Shown here: positions 39,992-52,577 of the stretch, in pieces
Position numbering within the stretch: the first letter of the stretch is position 1
Layout of the letters: each line of letters starts with the position of its first letter
NCBI GenBank assembly: GCA_036393835.1
Contig: DASWGI010000112.1
Location: forward strand, 1-56,254
Source of the DNA: VBKO01 sp036393835
GTDB taxonomy: Bacteria; Myxococcota; Myxococcia; Myxococcales; 40CM-4-68-19
Length of the DNA stretch: 56,254 bases
Direction of reading: 5' to 3'
Translations under genes and position numbers: made by a program
The notes under the pieces: generated by a model
The model's input: only the letters and a program-made list of their open reading frames with translations
The model's database searches: none
Told to the model about the DNA's origin: nothing

Positions 39992-41716
39992 TCACTCGAC
40001 GGCCCACACCGAGGCCACCTCGTTCGCCGCGATCCTCCGCGAGCCCGGGAAGGCCCGCCGCATCCATTGCGCGTCGGACTCGTCTCCGGCGCTGAGCAGG
40101 ATCCAGCGCGAACCGTCCAGGAACGGGTCGTTCTGCACCAGGTCCTGCGAGTAGTAGCCGCGGTCCCGGTGCACGAAGACGACCCGCCGCTCCTGCGACG
40201 TCGCGGCGCGCGGAAGCTGCGCCAGGTGATCCTCGATGAAACCGCGCACCTGCGCGAAGCGGAGACCGGTCCCGAGGGCGAGGCTCAGCGCGGCGCACAC
40301 GAGCATCGCCCGCGGCAGGAAGGTCTTCTGGACGTCGGGGCTGGTGAGGAAGGCGGCTGCGAGCAGCGGCACGACACCCCAGGCGGAGTGGAAGTAGCGG
40401 AACCCCCAGCCGTGGCCTTGGTTGAAGGGCACGAACATGTAGCCAGCCAGCGTGCAGACACCCGAGAGGGCGAGGAGGAACAGCCTGCGGTCGCCCGTCC
40501 GGCGCAGGGATCGCAGTGCGCCCCAGGAGGCCACCAGCAAGAGGCCCGGCACCGCCCAGAGGATCAGCTCGATCAGGCCGGCCGCCCGCGCAAGGACGAG
40601 GTCGAGGCCCGGCGCGTTGAAGGCGATTCGTGCCAGGCCGGCTGCAAGCTCCACGGGGCCCGGACCCTGCGCGGTGGTGCCGGCGAGCCGCGATCGTACC
40701 CAGAGCCACCCGAGGCCGAGCACGGCCGACAGCGGGACGTATCCGAGGAGCAGCGCGGCGAGGCGCCGCGCGCCGCCCTGGCGCAGTCCGATCCACGCCA
40801 TCCAGGGGAGCGCGAACAGGAGGTGCGGCACCGGATTATGCAACGCCAACGCGAAAGAGCCGACCGCGCCCGCCGCGAACAGCCGCCGTGGCTCCGGCTC
40901 GAGGATCAGGGACACGAAGAGCAGATTGAACAAGAGATGGGCGCTCATCGAATAGAACGAGATTGCGTTCGCGGCGAACGCGGGAGAGGCGGCCGTCAAG
41001 AGCACGGCCCAGCCGGCTGCCGACGGCGAAGGCAAGAGCCTCCGGGCGAGGCGCCAGACGATCCAGAGGGTCGCTCCGCCGAGCAACGGATTGAGGAGCC
41101 AGGGGACGCCGAGCGCGGCGAACGGAGCGAGGAGCAGGGCGAAGCCGGGCCAGTAGGAGGAGATGACGCGTCCGTCGAGCGAGGCTTCGAGGAAGTCGCC
41201 GCTGCGGATGGGGACGAGCCGCGGAAGGACCTCGGGAGGCACCTCTCCCCAGAGCGACCCTCGGGCGAACGCACGCGCCTGGAAGAGCGGTGCGTACTCG
41301 TCCATCGAGAGCGGATGGCGGTGGTAGACGACCACGGCCGCCACCGCCAAGGTGGCCGTTGCCGCGGCGATGAACGTCCAGGGCCGCGCGGCGAGCCTTT
41401 CGAGCGCCCCGTCCAAGGCAGCGGGCCAGGCCAGCCGCGCGATCAGGACGGCGGCGAGCGCGACGCCGAGGCCGAGCACGGCCGCGGCCGGCTCGTCGCG
41501 CAGGAACAGGTGCCAGAAGATGTGCAGCTTCGCGCCGGGCCGGACGTCCTCGAGCACCACCGCGCGCAGCGCGAAGCAGACGAGCGCGCTCGCCGCGGTC
41601 CAGCCGATCAGCGCGCGAAGCGCGCGCCGCTGCAGCCCGGCGACGGGTGCGTCCGCGGAGGCGAAAGTGGGAGCGACGCGCTTTGGATCGCCGTTGCCGA
41701 AAACCGGGTTGTGCAT
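39992..41716 (-). CDS. Large GT-C-like membrane glycosyltransferase (PMT/GT39 related)
   Basis: 574 residues with ten or more hydrophobic helices. The first large loop has HRHPLSMDEYAPLFQARAFARGSLWGEVPPEV, where the Asp-Glu pair matches the catalytic DE of GT39/PMT enzymes, and SSYWPGFALLLAPFAALGVPWLLNPLLGG the next helices. The C-terminal ~80 residues are soluble. It would use a polyprenyl-linked sugar. The ATG at 41716 coincides with a predicted +1; an ATG three codons upstream (41725) is possible. Confidence 0.82.
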   Translation of the reverse strand: MHNPVFGNGDPKRVAPTFASADAPVAGLQRRALRALIGWTAASALVCFALRAVVLEDVRPGAKLHIFWHLFLRDEPAAAVLGLGVALAAVLIARLAWPAALDGALERLAARPWTFIAAATATLAVAAVVVYHRHPLSMDEYAPLFQARAFARGSLWGEVPPEVLPRLVPIRSGDFLEASLDGRVISSYWPGFALLLAPFAALGVPWLLNPLLGGATLWIVWRLARRLLPSPSAAGWAVLLTAASPAFAANAISFYSMSAHLLFNLLFVSLILEPEPRRLFAAGAVGSFALALHNPVPHLLFALPWMAWIGLRQGGARRLAALLLGYVPLSAVLGLGWLWVRSRLAGTTAQGPGPVELAAGLARIAFNAPGLDLVLARAAGLIELILWAVPGLLLVASWGALRSLRRTGDRRLFLLALSGVCTLAGYMFVPFNQGHGWGFRYFHSAWGVVPLLAAAFLTSPDVQKTFLPRAMLVCAALSLALGTGLRFAQVRGFIEDHLAQLPRAATSQERRVVFVHRDRGYYSQDLVQNDPFLDGSRWILLSAGDESDAQWMRRAFPGSRRIAANEVASVWAVE

Positions 41717-41723
41717 CGACCCC

Positions 41724-41733
41724 ATGCTAGCAT
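41724..41733. promoter_or_regulatory. Palindrome ATGCTAGCAT acting as back-to-back -10 elements
   Basis: On the plus strand TAGCAT (41728-41733) places +1 near 41740, four bases before the ATG at 41744. On the minus strand the same TAGCAT (41729-41724) places +1 near 41717, one base before the ATG at 41716. The start codons are only 27 bp apart, so the promoters must overlap. Confidence 0.45.
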
Positions 41734-41743
41734 CGCTTTGCAA

Positions 41744-43225
41744 ATGAACGAGACGAAGGTTGCGATCCTCGGCGCGGGCCCGGCGGGCCTGACCGCCGCA
41801 TACCTCCTCGGCAAGAAGGGCGTCCCGGCGACGGTCTTCGAGCGCGATCCCCGCTACGTGGGCGGAATCTCGCGCACAGAGCACTACAAAGGATTCCATT
41901 TCGATATCGGCGGCCATCGCTTCTTTTCCAAATCGAAACAGGTCGAGGACTTGTGGACGGAGATCCTGCCGCACGACCTCCTCTTGCGGCCGCGCTCCTC
42001 GCGCATCTACTACAAGGGCAGGTTCTTCGGCTATCCGCTCAAGGGAGCCGAGGCGCTCATCAAGTTGGGCCCGCTGGAGGCGGCGCGCTGCGCGCTCTCG
42101 TACGCGCGCGCCCGCCTCGCACCGCACCGGCCGCCGCGCAGCTTCGAGGATTGGGTGGTCGCCCAGTTCGGCAGGAGGCTCTTCGAGATCTTCTTCAAGA
42201 CCTACACCGAGAAGGTGTGGGGCATGTCCTGCAAGGAGATCTCCGCCGACTGGGCGGCGCAGAGGATCAAGGGCCTGTCGCTCTCGTCGGCCGCGCTCCG
42301 CGCGCTCTTTCCTCGGCGCAAGCCGCGCGGCGAGGTCATCAAGACGCTCATCGAGTCCTTCCGCTACCCGCGCAAGGGTCCCGGGATGATGTGGGAAGCG
42401 TGTGCCGAGAAGGTGCGCGCCCAGGGCGGCCGGGTGCTGATGGGCACGGCCGTGGACGAGCTCGCCCACGACCGATCCGCCCGCCGCTGGACGGTGGTGG
42501 CTTCGCGCGGAGGCACTCGCGAGCAGCTCGTCGCCGAGCATGTGGTCTCCTCGGTCCCTCTGCGAAGCCTTGCCCGCATGCTCAGGCCGCAGCTTTCGCG
42601 GCGCGCCCTCGACTCCGCCGGCGCTCTGCGCTACCGCGACTTCCTCACCGTGATGCTCGTCTTGAAGGACGCGAAGCGGTTCGACGACAACTGGATCTAC
42701 ATCCACGACCCGGGCGTGAAGGTCGGGCGGATCCAGAACTTCAAGTCCTGGTCGCCGGAGATGGTGCCCGACCCCGCCCTCTGCTGCTACGGCCTCGAGT
42801 ACTTCTGCTTCGAGGGAGACGGGCTCTGGAGCTCGTCCGACGCCGACCTGCTCGCTCTCGCCGCGGGCGAGCTGGAGAAGATCGGGCTCGCGGCGCGCAA
42901 CGAGGTCCTCGACGGCTGCGTCGTCCGCCAGCCCAAGGCCTACCCGGTCTACGACGCGAGCTACGCCGCGAACGTCGAAGTGATCCGGCGCGAGATGAAG
43001 GAGCGTTTCCCGACCCTGCACCTGACCGGGCGCAATGGGATGCACAAGTACAACAACCAGGACCATTCGATGATGACCGCCATGCTGACGGTGGAGAACA
43101 TCCTCGCCGGGCGGGAGGTGTACGACGTCTGGCGCGTCAACGAGGACGCCGAGTACCACGAAGAGGGCGAGCGCGCGTCGGATGCGTCGGTGAGCGGGCT
43201 GCGCCAGGTGCCGCAGCGTGCTTGA
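41744..43225 (+). CDS. FAD-dependent oxidoreductase, UDP-galactopyranose-mutase/protoporphyrinogen-oxidase-like
   Basis: 493 residues. The FAD-binding start is VAILGAGPAGLTAAYLLGKKGVPATVFERD, followed by GGISRTEHYKGFHFDIGGHRFFSKSKQVEDLW, RIYYKGRFFGYPL and, near the end, HLTGRNGMHKYNNQDHSMMTAMLTVENIL. This set marks the NAD(P)-binding, UGM-like flavoproteins found with glycosyltransferases in envelope clusters. It may remodel a nucleotide-sugar or polyprenyl-sugar. Normal length. Confidence 0.88.
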   Translation: MNETKVAILGAGPAGLTAAYLLGKKGVPATVFERDPRYVGGISRTEHYKGFHFDIGGHRFFSKSKQVEDLWTEILPHDLLLRPRSSRIYYKGRFFGYPLKGAEALIKLGPLEAARCALSYARARLAPHRPPRSFEDWVVAQFGRRLFEIFFKTYTEKVWGMSCKEISADWAAQRIKGLSLSSAALRALFPRRKPRGEVIKTLIESFRYPRKGPGMMWEACAEKVRAQGGRVLMGTAVDELAHDRSARRWTVVASRGGTREQLVAEHVVSSVPLRSLARMLRPQLSRRALDSAGALRYRDFLTVMLVLKDAKRFDDNWIYIHDPGVKVGRIQNFKSWSPEMVPDPALCCYGLEYFCFEGDGLWSSSDADLLALAAGELEKIGLAARNEVLDGCVVRQPKAYPVYDASYAANVEVIRREMKERFPTLHLTGRNGMHKYNNQDHSMMTAMLTVENILAGREVYDVWRVNEDAEYHEEGERASDASVSGLRQVPQRA

Positions 43226-44795
43226 GGCCGGGCGGCGCAGGGCCGACCTGGCCGTCGCCGGTGCGCTGGCGTTCGCGTTCGCGGCAGCCTGCGCTTCCGG
43301 CATCGACGGCCTCGGCGACAGCGACCCGTACCGCCACCTGCAAACCGCGCGCGACCTGGTTCGAAGCGGGTTCCGGTTGCGCGGCGCTCCGTTCCTCCCC
43401 TTCACTCTTCTGGACAGCTCCGGGGTCGATCTGTGGCTCGGGTTCCACTGGCTCATGGTGCCGTTCACGCTCCTTGGCACGCTCTGGGGGGCGCGGCTCG
43501 CCGGCGCTGCGATCGCGGCATTCGCCGCGGTGGCGCTGGCGTGGCTGTTGCGGCGGCTCGGCCAGGAGCGTCCCGCCGCCTTCGCCCTGGCTCCGCTGGC
43601 CATCTCGCCGTTCTTCGCTTTCCGCGACCACCTTGCGCGGCCCACTCACCTGACCGTGCCGCTCGTCCTCGCGGGCCTCGCTGCGGGCGCGGGGGAGTTG
43701 CATCCCGGCTTCGCGCTCGCCGCCGCCTTCCTCCACGGCCTCCTTCACCTCTCCTCGCCGCTCTCGCCGTTCTTCGTCCTCCTCGGGCTCTGCGGCGCGC
43801 GCATCGCAGGCGGGCGCGGCTCGCCGCGCGCGCTCCTCTGGTCGATCGCGGGGCTCGCCCTCGCCTTCCTGGTGCGGCCCGATCGGGCGCAGTACCTCAC
43901 CGTCGCCTTCCTCCACAACGCGACGACCCTCGACCTGCTCGGGAGCCAGCCGCTTCCGAATTCGGGGCTGGAGGCGAAGCCCCTCGCACTGGAGTTCCTG
44001 CTTGCGGAGACCTGGTTCGGGCTCGCGCTCGTTGCCGGCGCCTTTTGGGCATCGCGCGGGCGGACGCCCGCCGGGAGCCGGGCGATGCGGGCATCCGCGC
44101 TGCTCGCGATCGCGGTGGTGCTCCCTCTCTCGCTGCGCACCGCGCGATTCCTCGACTACGTCCCGCCGCTCCTGGCGCTCGCCGCGGGCCTCTTCTGGCC
44201 GCGGGAGGGGCTGGGCGAAGGAGCGCGGCGGTTCCTCCCTGCCGCTGCGGCCCTCTGCGCCGCCGCGCTGGCGGCCCGGAACCTGTCCATCGCCTGGGAG
44301 GCGGGGAACGGAAACCTCGGCCCGCCTTCGACCTACGAGCGACTCGCCGAAGAGGTGCGCGCCCGCGTGCCGCCCCGATCGTTGCTCTTCACCGACGACA
44401 CCTTCCGTACCGCGCCCATCTACGCCTCGCTGCCCGAATACCGCTACATCTCGATGGCCGATCCGTCGCTCCTGCACGCGGCCAATCCGGAGCTGTTCTG
44501 GCAGTGGCACCACGCCGTCCATGATGCCACCTACTGCCGGGCGCGCAGGTGCGACGGCGCGCCTTCCGGGTCGGACGCCGTCGCCGAGGCGGTACGCGGC
44601 TTCTCCAGCGAGTGGATCGTGACCGACGCCTCGCCCCACCCTTCGGCCATGGTGCGCGTGATGGCGGCGGCGCCGGACCGCTTCGAGCTGGTCGCCGGCG
44701 CCCACGCGGGAGGATTCGGTCTGGTCCTCTGGCACCTCAAGCCCGCGTCGCCGGGACCTTCGCTTGCTGCTCCCCGCGCCGGATCCGGAGGGTGA
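43218..44795 (+). CDS. GT-C-like membrane protein
   Basis: 525 residues, about ten hydrophobic helices and a soluble C-terminal ~170 residues. The first loop contains GLGDSDPYRHLQTARDLVRSG, an acidic DxDPYxH pattern, and LGFHWLMVPFTLLG. The C-terminal part has SLLFTDDTFRTAPIYASLPEYRYISMADPSLL. Its GTG lies 8 bases inside the flavoprotein gene, so the two are co-translated. Probably another polyprenyl-sugar transferase; family not identified. Confidence 0.8.
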   Translation: MLEAGRRRADLAVAGALAFAFAAACASGIDGLGDSDPYRHLQTARDLVRSGFRLRGAPFLPFTLLDSSGVDLWLGFHWLMVPFTLLGTLWGARLAGAAIAAFAAVALAWLLRRLGQERPAAFALAPLAISPFFAFRDHLARPTHLTVPLVLAGLAAGAGELHPGFALAAAFLHGLLHLSSPLSPFFVLLGLCGARIAGGRGSPRALLWSIAGLALAFLVRPDRAQYLTVAFLHNATTLDLLGSQPLPNSGLEAKPLALEFLLAETWFGLALVAGAFWASRGRTPAGSRAMRASALLAIAVVLPLSLRTARFLDYVPPLLALAAGLFWPREGLGEGARRFLPAAAALCAAALAARNLSIAWEAGNGNLGPPSTYERLAEEVRARVPPRSLLFTDDTFRTAPIYASLPEYRYISMADPSLLHAANPELFWQWHHAVHDATYCRARRCDGAPSGSDAVAEAVRGFSSEWIVTDASPHPSAMVRVMAAAPDRFELVAGAHAGGFGLVLWHLKPASPGPSLAAPRAGSGG

Positions 44796-44829
44796 AGACG
44801 CGAGCGTTCTGGCAAGCAGTCTTGACGAA

Positions 44830-46488
<1,659 letters not shown>

Positions 46489-46547
46489 GTGCGTCCTCGA
46501 GGCTACAGCCTAAACGGATGCCACGACATCCGCGCTGGGAAAAGGCG

Positions 46548-46573
46548 TAGCGCCGCCCTATCGGCGGCGACTA
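46548..46573 (-). terminator. Dispersed palindrome, copy C, after the methyltransferase gene
   Basis: Variant of the 27-bp palindrome with arms TAGCGCCGCC and CGGCGGCGACTA around a CTAT loop. On the minus strand it lies 11 bases past the stop at 46584 and is followed by CGCCTTTTCCC, an intrinsic terminator layout, before the mutase gene. Confidence 0.7.
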
Positions 46574-46583
46574 CTGCCTCCGG

Positions 46584-47387
46584 TCATTTGACGCCTTCCG
46601 CGTACGCGACGGCGTACCAGAATGCGGCCTCGGGGCGCTTCCCGAAACGGCGGATCTGCGCCAGCGCCTCGTCCATCTCGGCCGCCCCGAGCAGCCCGTT
46701 CCCCACGATGCTGTCGCGGGTCGCGGCGAGCAGGAAGTGCAGGTTCTCGACGAAGGCCGGAAAGGCGGGCTCGCCGGCGCAGGCGCCGAAGAAGAGCCAG
46801 GTGCATCGGGTCGGCCGCGCTCCGGCTTCGTGCAGGAGCGCCGCGAGCCGGCGTCCCACGATGGGGTCGTTGCCGAGCCGATCGTAGGTGCGCATGTACG
46901 CCTGCCAGAGCGGCCGCAGTCCGGGCGGCTCCGGCCAGAGGCGCAGGACGTCGTGATCGTCGTCCTGGAGCACGATGCGCCCGCCGGGGCGCACGGCGCG
47001 CACCATGGCCTTCACCACCGCGAGCGGATCGGGGACGTGCTCCAGCACGAACCGCGCGTGCGCCAGGTCGTAGGCGCCCGGCTCCACCTGCGCGAAGAGC
47101 ACGTCGGCCTCTCGCAGATCGAGGAGGCGCTCCTCGCCCGCCGCCCGCGCCTGCTGCATCGCCTCGGCGATCTGCTCGGCGCTCCGCTCCAGGCCCACGG
47201 CGCGCACGCCCGCCTGGCGCGCCATCGCGCGCGTCAGCTGCGCCAGCCCGCAGCCGAAATCGACGATGCGCTCGCCGCCGCGCAGGCTCAGCTCGCGCAA
47301 GGCCGCGTCGTTGAGCAGCTGGTTGAGCTGCGAGAGCCGCGCCTGCTCCTCGGGCGCGGTGCCGTGGATGTAGCGGGATTCGCTCAA
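46584..47387 (-). CDS. Class I SAM-dependent methyltransferase
   Basis: 267 residues. IVDFGCGLAQLTRAMARQAGVRAVGLERSAEQIAEA, EADVLFAQVEPGAYDLAHARFVLEHVPDPLAVVKAM and AVRPGGRIVLQDDDHDVLRL are clear SAM-binding motifs. The TTG start overlaps the nnrS stop (TTGA). Substrate unknown; translational coupling to NnrS is unexplained. Confidence 0.85.
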   Translation of the reverse strand: MSESRYIHGTAPEEQARLSQLNQLLNDAALRELSLRGGERIVDFGCGLAQLTRAMARQAGVRAVGLERSAEQIAEAMQQARAAGEERLLDLREADVLFAQVEPGAYDLAHARFVLEHVPDPLAVVKAMVRAVRPGGRIVLQDDDHDVLRLWPEPPGLRPLWQAYMRTYDRLGNDPIVGRRLAALLHEAGARPTRCTWLFFGACAGEPAFPAFVENLHFLLAATRDSIVGNGLLGAAEMDEALAQIRRFGKRPEAAFWYAVAYAEGVK

Positions 47388-48589
47388 GAGCGCCTCGCCA
47401 GCGCCAGCGCCGCCCAGGGAACGGTCGCGCTGAGGAACGCCGCGGCCGAAGCGCCCAGCCAGAGGTGGAAGTGGGGCGGGTCCACCTCGAGCAAGACGCG
47501 CGCGACCAGCGCCGCGACGAGCAGCGCGCACGAGGCGACGAGCTGCCAGGGCCGCCCGCGCAGCGGCCCGGGGCGGTCGCCGTGCGACAGGCCCACCTGG
47601 GTCGAGACGGCGAGCACCAGGGCGGTGAAGCAGCCGAGGAAGACGAGGTGGAGCCCCGCGCGCCGGTACTCGGGCGCGACCGCCACCCACAGGTACCCGG
47701 CCGGCAGCATCCACACCGAAAAGCGCGCCACGCGCCGGTGCAGGCCGGGCAGGGTCGGGGGCTGCAACGCCTCCAGCGAGCCGATCACGACGGCGAGCGT
47801 GATCGCGGCGCGCACGGCATAGGCCATGGGCACCGAGAGGCCGTGCTCGAGGAAGAAGGTGGCGGCGAAGGCCGCCGCGAGCAGCGCGTGAAGCCCGTAT
47901 GCCCAGGCGCGCGGCGGAAGCGTAGACGTGGGATCGACGCCGCGGGTCATGGCCGGCAGGAGCAGGCCAAAGGTCCCCAGGACCAGGCCGGTGAACAGGC
48001 CTTGCAGCAGGAGCCCGCGCCCGACCAGGTGCAGCCAGAAGCGGGGAGGGTCGAGCGCGGAGCCGAGGCCCGCGAGCACCGCTCCCGCGGCGCCCATCAG
48101 CAGACCCGCGGCCAGCCAGACGAAGCTGGGCGGGATCCGCCGGCTGCCGTGCCTGGCTCGCCGGACGACGAATCCGACCAGCACCGCGATGAGCGCGATC
48201 CAGGAGATCTGCGCCAGGAGCCACCGCTCGAACCAGGCGCAGACGACCGAGGCGACCGGCGCGGCCAGCGCGACCGCCATCTGCCACGGCGAGGGCGGCG
48301 CCGTCCCGGTGCGGCGCGGGATGAAGGTGAAGAGGAAGCCCACCGCGAAGCAGGTGAGGAAACCTTCCACCTGCGCGACCGGATGGAACGCGGCGCGGTA
48401 ACCGATCGCCGCGAACATCGGGCGGTACAGCTCGGTCGCGCCGAGCGAGAACAACAGCCAGGGCAAGACGCCGGCCCAGGCGAGCAGCGCGCCGAGGGGA
48501 AAGAGCAGCAGGTACGGCTCGCGGCGCCAGGCCGGCGCGCCTGCGAGCACCTCCGGCGGTTCAGCGAGGGGCAGTGGTGGGGCGTCCAT
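47384..48589 (-). CDS. nnrS: NnrS family membrane protein
   Basis: 401 residues, about twelve hydrophobic helices. The pattern GYRAAFHPVAQVEGFLTCFAVGFLFTFIPRRTGT with a helix-set His, HLVGRGLLLQGLFTGLVLGTFGLLLPAMTRG, and RRAGLHLVFLGCFTALVLAVSTQVGLSHG are typical of NnrS, a haem- and copper-containing protein linked to nitric-oxide stress. Its ATG follows directly on the stop of the biotin carrier gene (TAG-ATG), placing it in the propionyl-CoA operon. Confidence 0.88.
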   Translation of the reverse strand: MDAPPLPLAEPPEVLAGAPAWRREPYLLLFPLGALLAWAGVLPWLLFSLGATELYRPMFAAIGYRAAFHPVAQVEGFLTCFAVGFLFTFIPRRTGTAPPSPWQMAVALAAPVASVVCAWFERWLLAQISWIALIAVLVGFVVRRARHGSRRIPPSFVWLAAGLLMGAAGAVLAGLGSALDPPRFWLHLVGRGLLLQGLFTGLVLGTFGLLLPAMTRGVDPTSTLPPRAWAYGLHALLAAAFAATFFLEHGLSVPMAYAVRAAITLAVVIGSLEALQPPTLPGLHRRVARFSVWMLPAGYLWVAVAPEYRRAGLHLVFLGCFTALVLAVSTQVGLSHGDRPGPLRGRPWQLVASCALLVAALVARVLLEVDPPHFHLWLGASAAAFLSATVPWAALALARRS

Positions 48590-49113
48590 CTAGACCACCA
48601 CGGCCAGCTTCGCTCCCGCCTCCACCGCCTGCCCTTCCTGCGCGTGCAGCTCGGCGACCACGCCGACCTTCGGGCTCTTCAGCTCGTTCTCCATCTTCAT
48701 CGCCTCGACGACCACCAGACCCTGACCTTCCTGCACCTGGTCGCCCTGCTTGACCAGCACGCGCACCACCTTCCCGGGCATAGGCGAGTCGACGCGCTGC
48801 GGGCCCTCCAGGCTGAACTTGCCCGAGGCGCGGCGCAGGCGCAGGCGGCGCTCGTCGAGGATCTCCAACTCGTGCACCTCGTCCCCGACCAGCACCGCGA
48901 CCCGGCCGTCCTTGCCGGGCTCGACCTCGCAGCGGACGCTCCGCCCGTCGACGATGAGGGACATCGCGTGCCCGGCGAGATGCACGGTGTCGACTTCCAG
49001 CGCGCGAGCGTTCGCCGCTTGGTCCGTCCCGCCGTGGATCGTCACCCGGTACGTCTGCCCGCGCGGGGTCACCTCGACCAGGCGCTCCACGGTTCCGATG
49101 ATGGCCTGGTATC

Positions 49114-49117
<4 letters not shown>
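48590..49117 (-). CDS. Biotin carboxyl carrier protein (acyl-CoA carboxylase BCCP subunit)
   Basis: 175 residues. The last ~70 are a biotinyl domain with SPMPGKVVRVLVKQGDQVQEGQGLVVVEAMKMENEL; Lys141 in EAMKMEN is the biotin site. The N-terminal ~100 residues are strand-rich, as in the BT/BCCP region of propionyl-CoA carboxylase alpha chains that has become a separate protein. The GTG overlaps the stop of the biotin carboxylase gene (GTGA), so the split alpha chain is made as a pair. Confidence 0.92.
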
Positions 49118-50658
<1,541 letters not shown>

Positions 50659-50747
50659 GCTGCATTCCTCCCGGGAGGCGGGAAACTTATCGCGCGGGAG
50701 CCGCCGCGGCCAGCCTGGAAGTCCGGCGCGTGTTAGAAGCGGACCGC

Positions 50748-52247
50748 GTGGAGGAGGCGGCTCCGCAGGCGTCGGTGAGCGCGCGGCGCGCCGCGCTGCT
50801 GGTTGCGCTCGGCACCGTCGCCTTGCACCTCGCCTGCGGCGGGAGCTACGGCTGGTTCCGCGACGAGCTGTACTTCATCGCCTGCGGGCGGCGGCTCGCC
50901 TGGGGCTACGTGGACCAGCCCCCGCTGGTGGCCCTCGTCGCTCGCGCCTCGCTATGGCTGAGCGGCGGGTCGGTGCTGGCGTTCCGCGCGCCCGCGATCC
51001 TGGCGCACGCGTCGACGGTGCTGCTCGTGGGACTCTTCGCCGCGCGCCTCGGCGGCGGCCGCTTCGCAGCCGCGCTGGCGGGCATCTGCGCCGCGCTGGC
51101 GCCGACGCTCCTCGCCGAGGGGCACCTCCTCAGCATGAACGTGTTCGAGATCCTCCTCTGGATGGCCCTGCTGCACGTGATCTTGCGCGTGATCGACGGC
51201 GGCGATCCGCGGCTGTTGCTCGCGGCCGGCGGGCTGGCGGGCATCGGGGTCCTCAACAAGCACTCGTTCGCGCTGCTGTGCGCGACCCTTCTGGCCGGTC
51301 TGCTCGCGACTCCGCAGCGCAGCATCCTGCGTTCCCGGTATGCCCTGCTGGGAGCGGCGCTCGGAGCGGCCATCGTGCTGCCGCACGCCGTCTGGCAGGC
51401 ACGGAACGGGTTCCCCATGCTGGAGCTGCTCGCCGCGCAGCAGTGGAAGAACGTGCGATTGCCGCCGCTGCGGTTCGTGGCGCAGCTCGCGCTGGAGATG
51501 CACCCGGTGACGGTCCCGGTGTGGATTGCCGGCCTGTGGCTCTCCTGGCGCACGCCGCGCCTGCGCCCGTTCGCGCTCTCGGCGGTAGGGATCGTCGCCC
51601 TCTTCGCGCTGCTCCGGGGAAAGCCCTATTACGCCTCGCCCGTATTCCCGCCGCTCTTCGCGGCCGGTGGCGTGCAGCTCGAGCGCGTCCTGGGCCGCGG
51701 CGCCCGCGCCGTCGCGCTGGCCGCCGTGGCCGTGCTCGGGCTCGCCACCGCGCCGCTCGCAATTCCGCTCCTCGCTCCGAATGCCCTCGTCCGCTGGCAA
51801 GCACTGCTCCGAGCCGAGCCACCGCGGACGGAGCAGCACCGCTTCGGCGCGCTCTCGCAGCATTTCGCCGACCAGCTCGGCTGGCCCGAGCTCGCGCGCG
51901 CGGTGGAGCAGGCGGCCGCGCAGCTTGCGCCGGGAGAGCGGGCCGCCGTGTTCACGCAGAACTACGGCGAGGCGGGCGCGCTGGAGCTGCTCGGCCGCGG
52001 CCTGCCGCCGGTGGTCAGCGGCCACAACAGCTACTTCACCTGGGGCCCCCCCCGCGCCGACGTCCTCCTGGTCGTCGGCGGGCGGGAGGAGGACCACCGC
52101 CGCGCCTGCTCCGAGGTGCGCACCCTGGCGCGCGTGTCCCACGTGGAGCACGCGATGCCGTATGAGCAGGACCTGCCGATCTTCTCCTGCCGCGGTCTGC
52201 GCGTCCCTGCCGCCGAGCTGTGGGTGCGCGTGAAGCACTACGAGTGA
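50748..52247 (+). CDS. GT39/PMT-type membrane glycosyltransferase
   Basis: About 499 residues with ten or more helices. SYGWFRDELYFIACGRRLAWGYVDQPPLVALVAR carries the catalytic Asp-Glu and the GYxDxPPL signature of ArnT/PMT-like enzymes, which move sugars from polyprenyl phosphate; PYYASPVFPPLFAAGGVQLER is also conserved. The C-terminal ~130 residues are soluble. I prefer the GTG at 50748, because a -10-like TTAGAA at 50733-50738 puts +1 there; a GTG at 50730 gives six more residues. Confidence 0.85.
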   Translation: MEEAAPQASVSARRAALLVALGTVALHLACGGSYGWFRDELYFIACGRRLAWGYVDQPPLVALVARASLWLSGGSVLAFRAPAILAHASTVLLVGLFAARLGGGRFAAALAGICAALAPTLLAEGHLLSMNVFEILLWMALLHVILRVIDGGDPRLLLAAGGLAGIGVLNKHSFALLCATLLAGLLATPQRSILRSRYALLGAALGAAIVLPHAVWQARNGFPMLELLAAQQWKNVRLPPLRFVAQLALEMHPVTVPVWIAGLWLSWRTPRLRPFALSAVGIVALFALLRGKPYYASPVFPPLFAAGGVQLERVLGRGARAVALAAVAVLGLATAPLAIPLLAPNALVRWQALLRAEPPRTEQHRFGALSQHFADQLGWPELARAVEQAAAQLAPGERAAVFTQNYGEAGALELLGRGLPPVVSGHNSYFTWGPPRADVLLVVGGREEDHRRACSEVRTLARVSHVEHAMPYEQDLPIFSCRGLRVPAAELWVRVKHYE

Positions 52248-52366
52248 CGCTCCGCCCCACCTCGCGCGAGAGCCACCCGTCGCCGCCCCCCGGGCGTAGC
52301 CTTGCACTCTTACACTCCTCTCTTGCTACTCCCCTGGCGACGCGCATTCGCAGTCCGGGGGAAGCC

Positions 52367-52564
52367 ATGGAGTTCGACCGGCAGGACCTTTCCTGGAAGG
52401 CCAGGGATGACCGGCGCGCCCCGAGCCGCGGCGCGGGCCGGCTGATTTTCGCGCTCGCGCTCCTCGCCGCCGCCGCCCTGGCCGCGCAGGTCGAATCTTC
52501 GCCTTCGCGCAATGCCCGTGCGAAGGTCACCATGACGGCCGCGGCGACTCCCGACGCACCGTGA
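52367..52564 (+). CDS. Small single-TM protein
   Basis: 65 residues: a polar, charged N-terminus (MEFDRQDLSWKARDDRRAPSRGAG), one membrane helix (LIFALALLAAAALAAQV) and a short tail. GGGGGAAG precedes the ATG and only 13 bp separate it from the binding-protein gene, so it is likely expressed with it. Family not recognised. Confidence 0.6.
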   Translation: MEFDRQDLSWKARDDRRAPSRGAGRLIFALALLAAAALAAQVESSPSRNARAKVTMTAAATPDAP

Positions 52565-52577
52565 CCTGGAGAAACTG

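Noticed and set aside
41717..43645. Minus-strand extension of the membrane protein frame across the flavoprotein gene
   Set aside because: The extended part has no membrane or domain pattern and is the shadow of the flavoprotein gene; the real start is at or near 41716.
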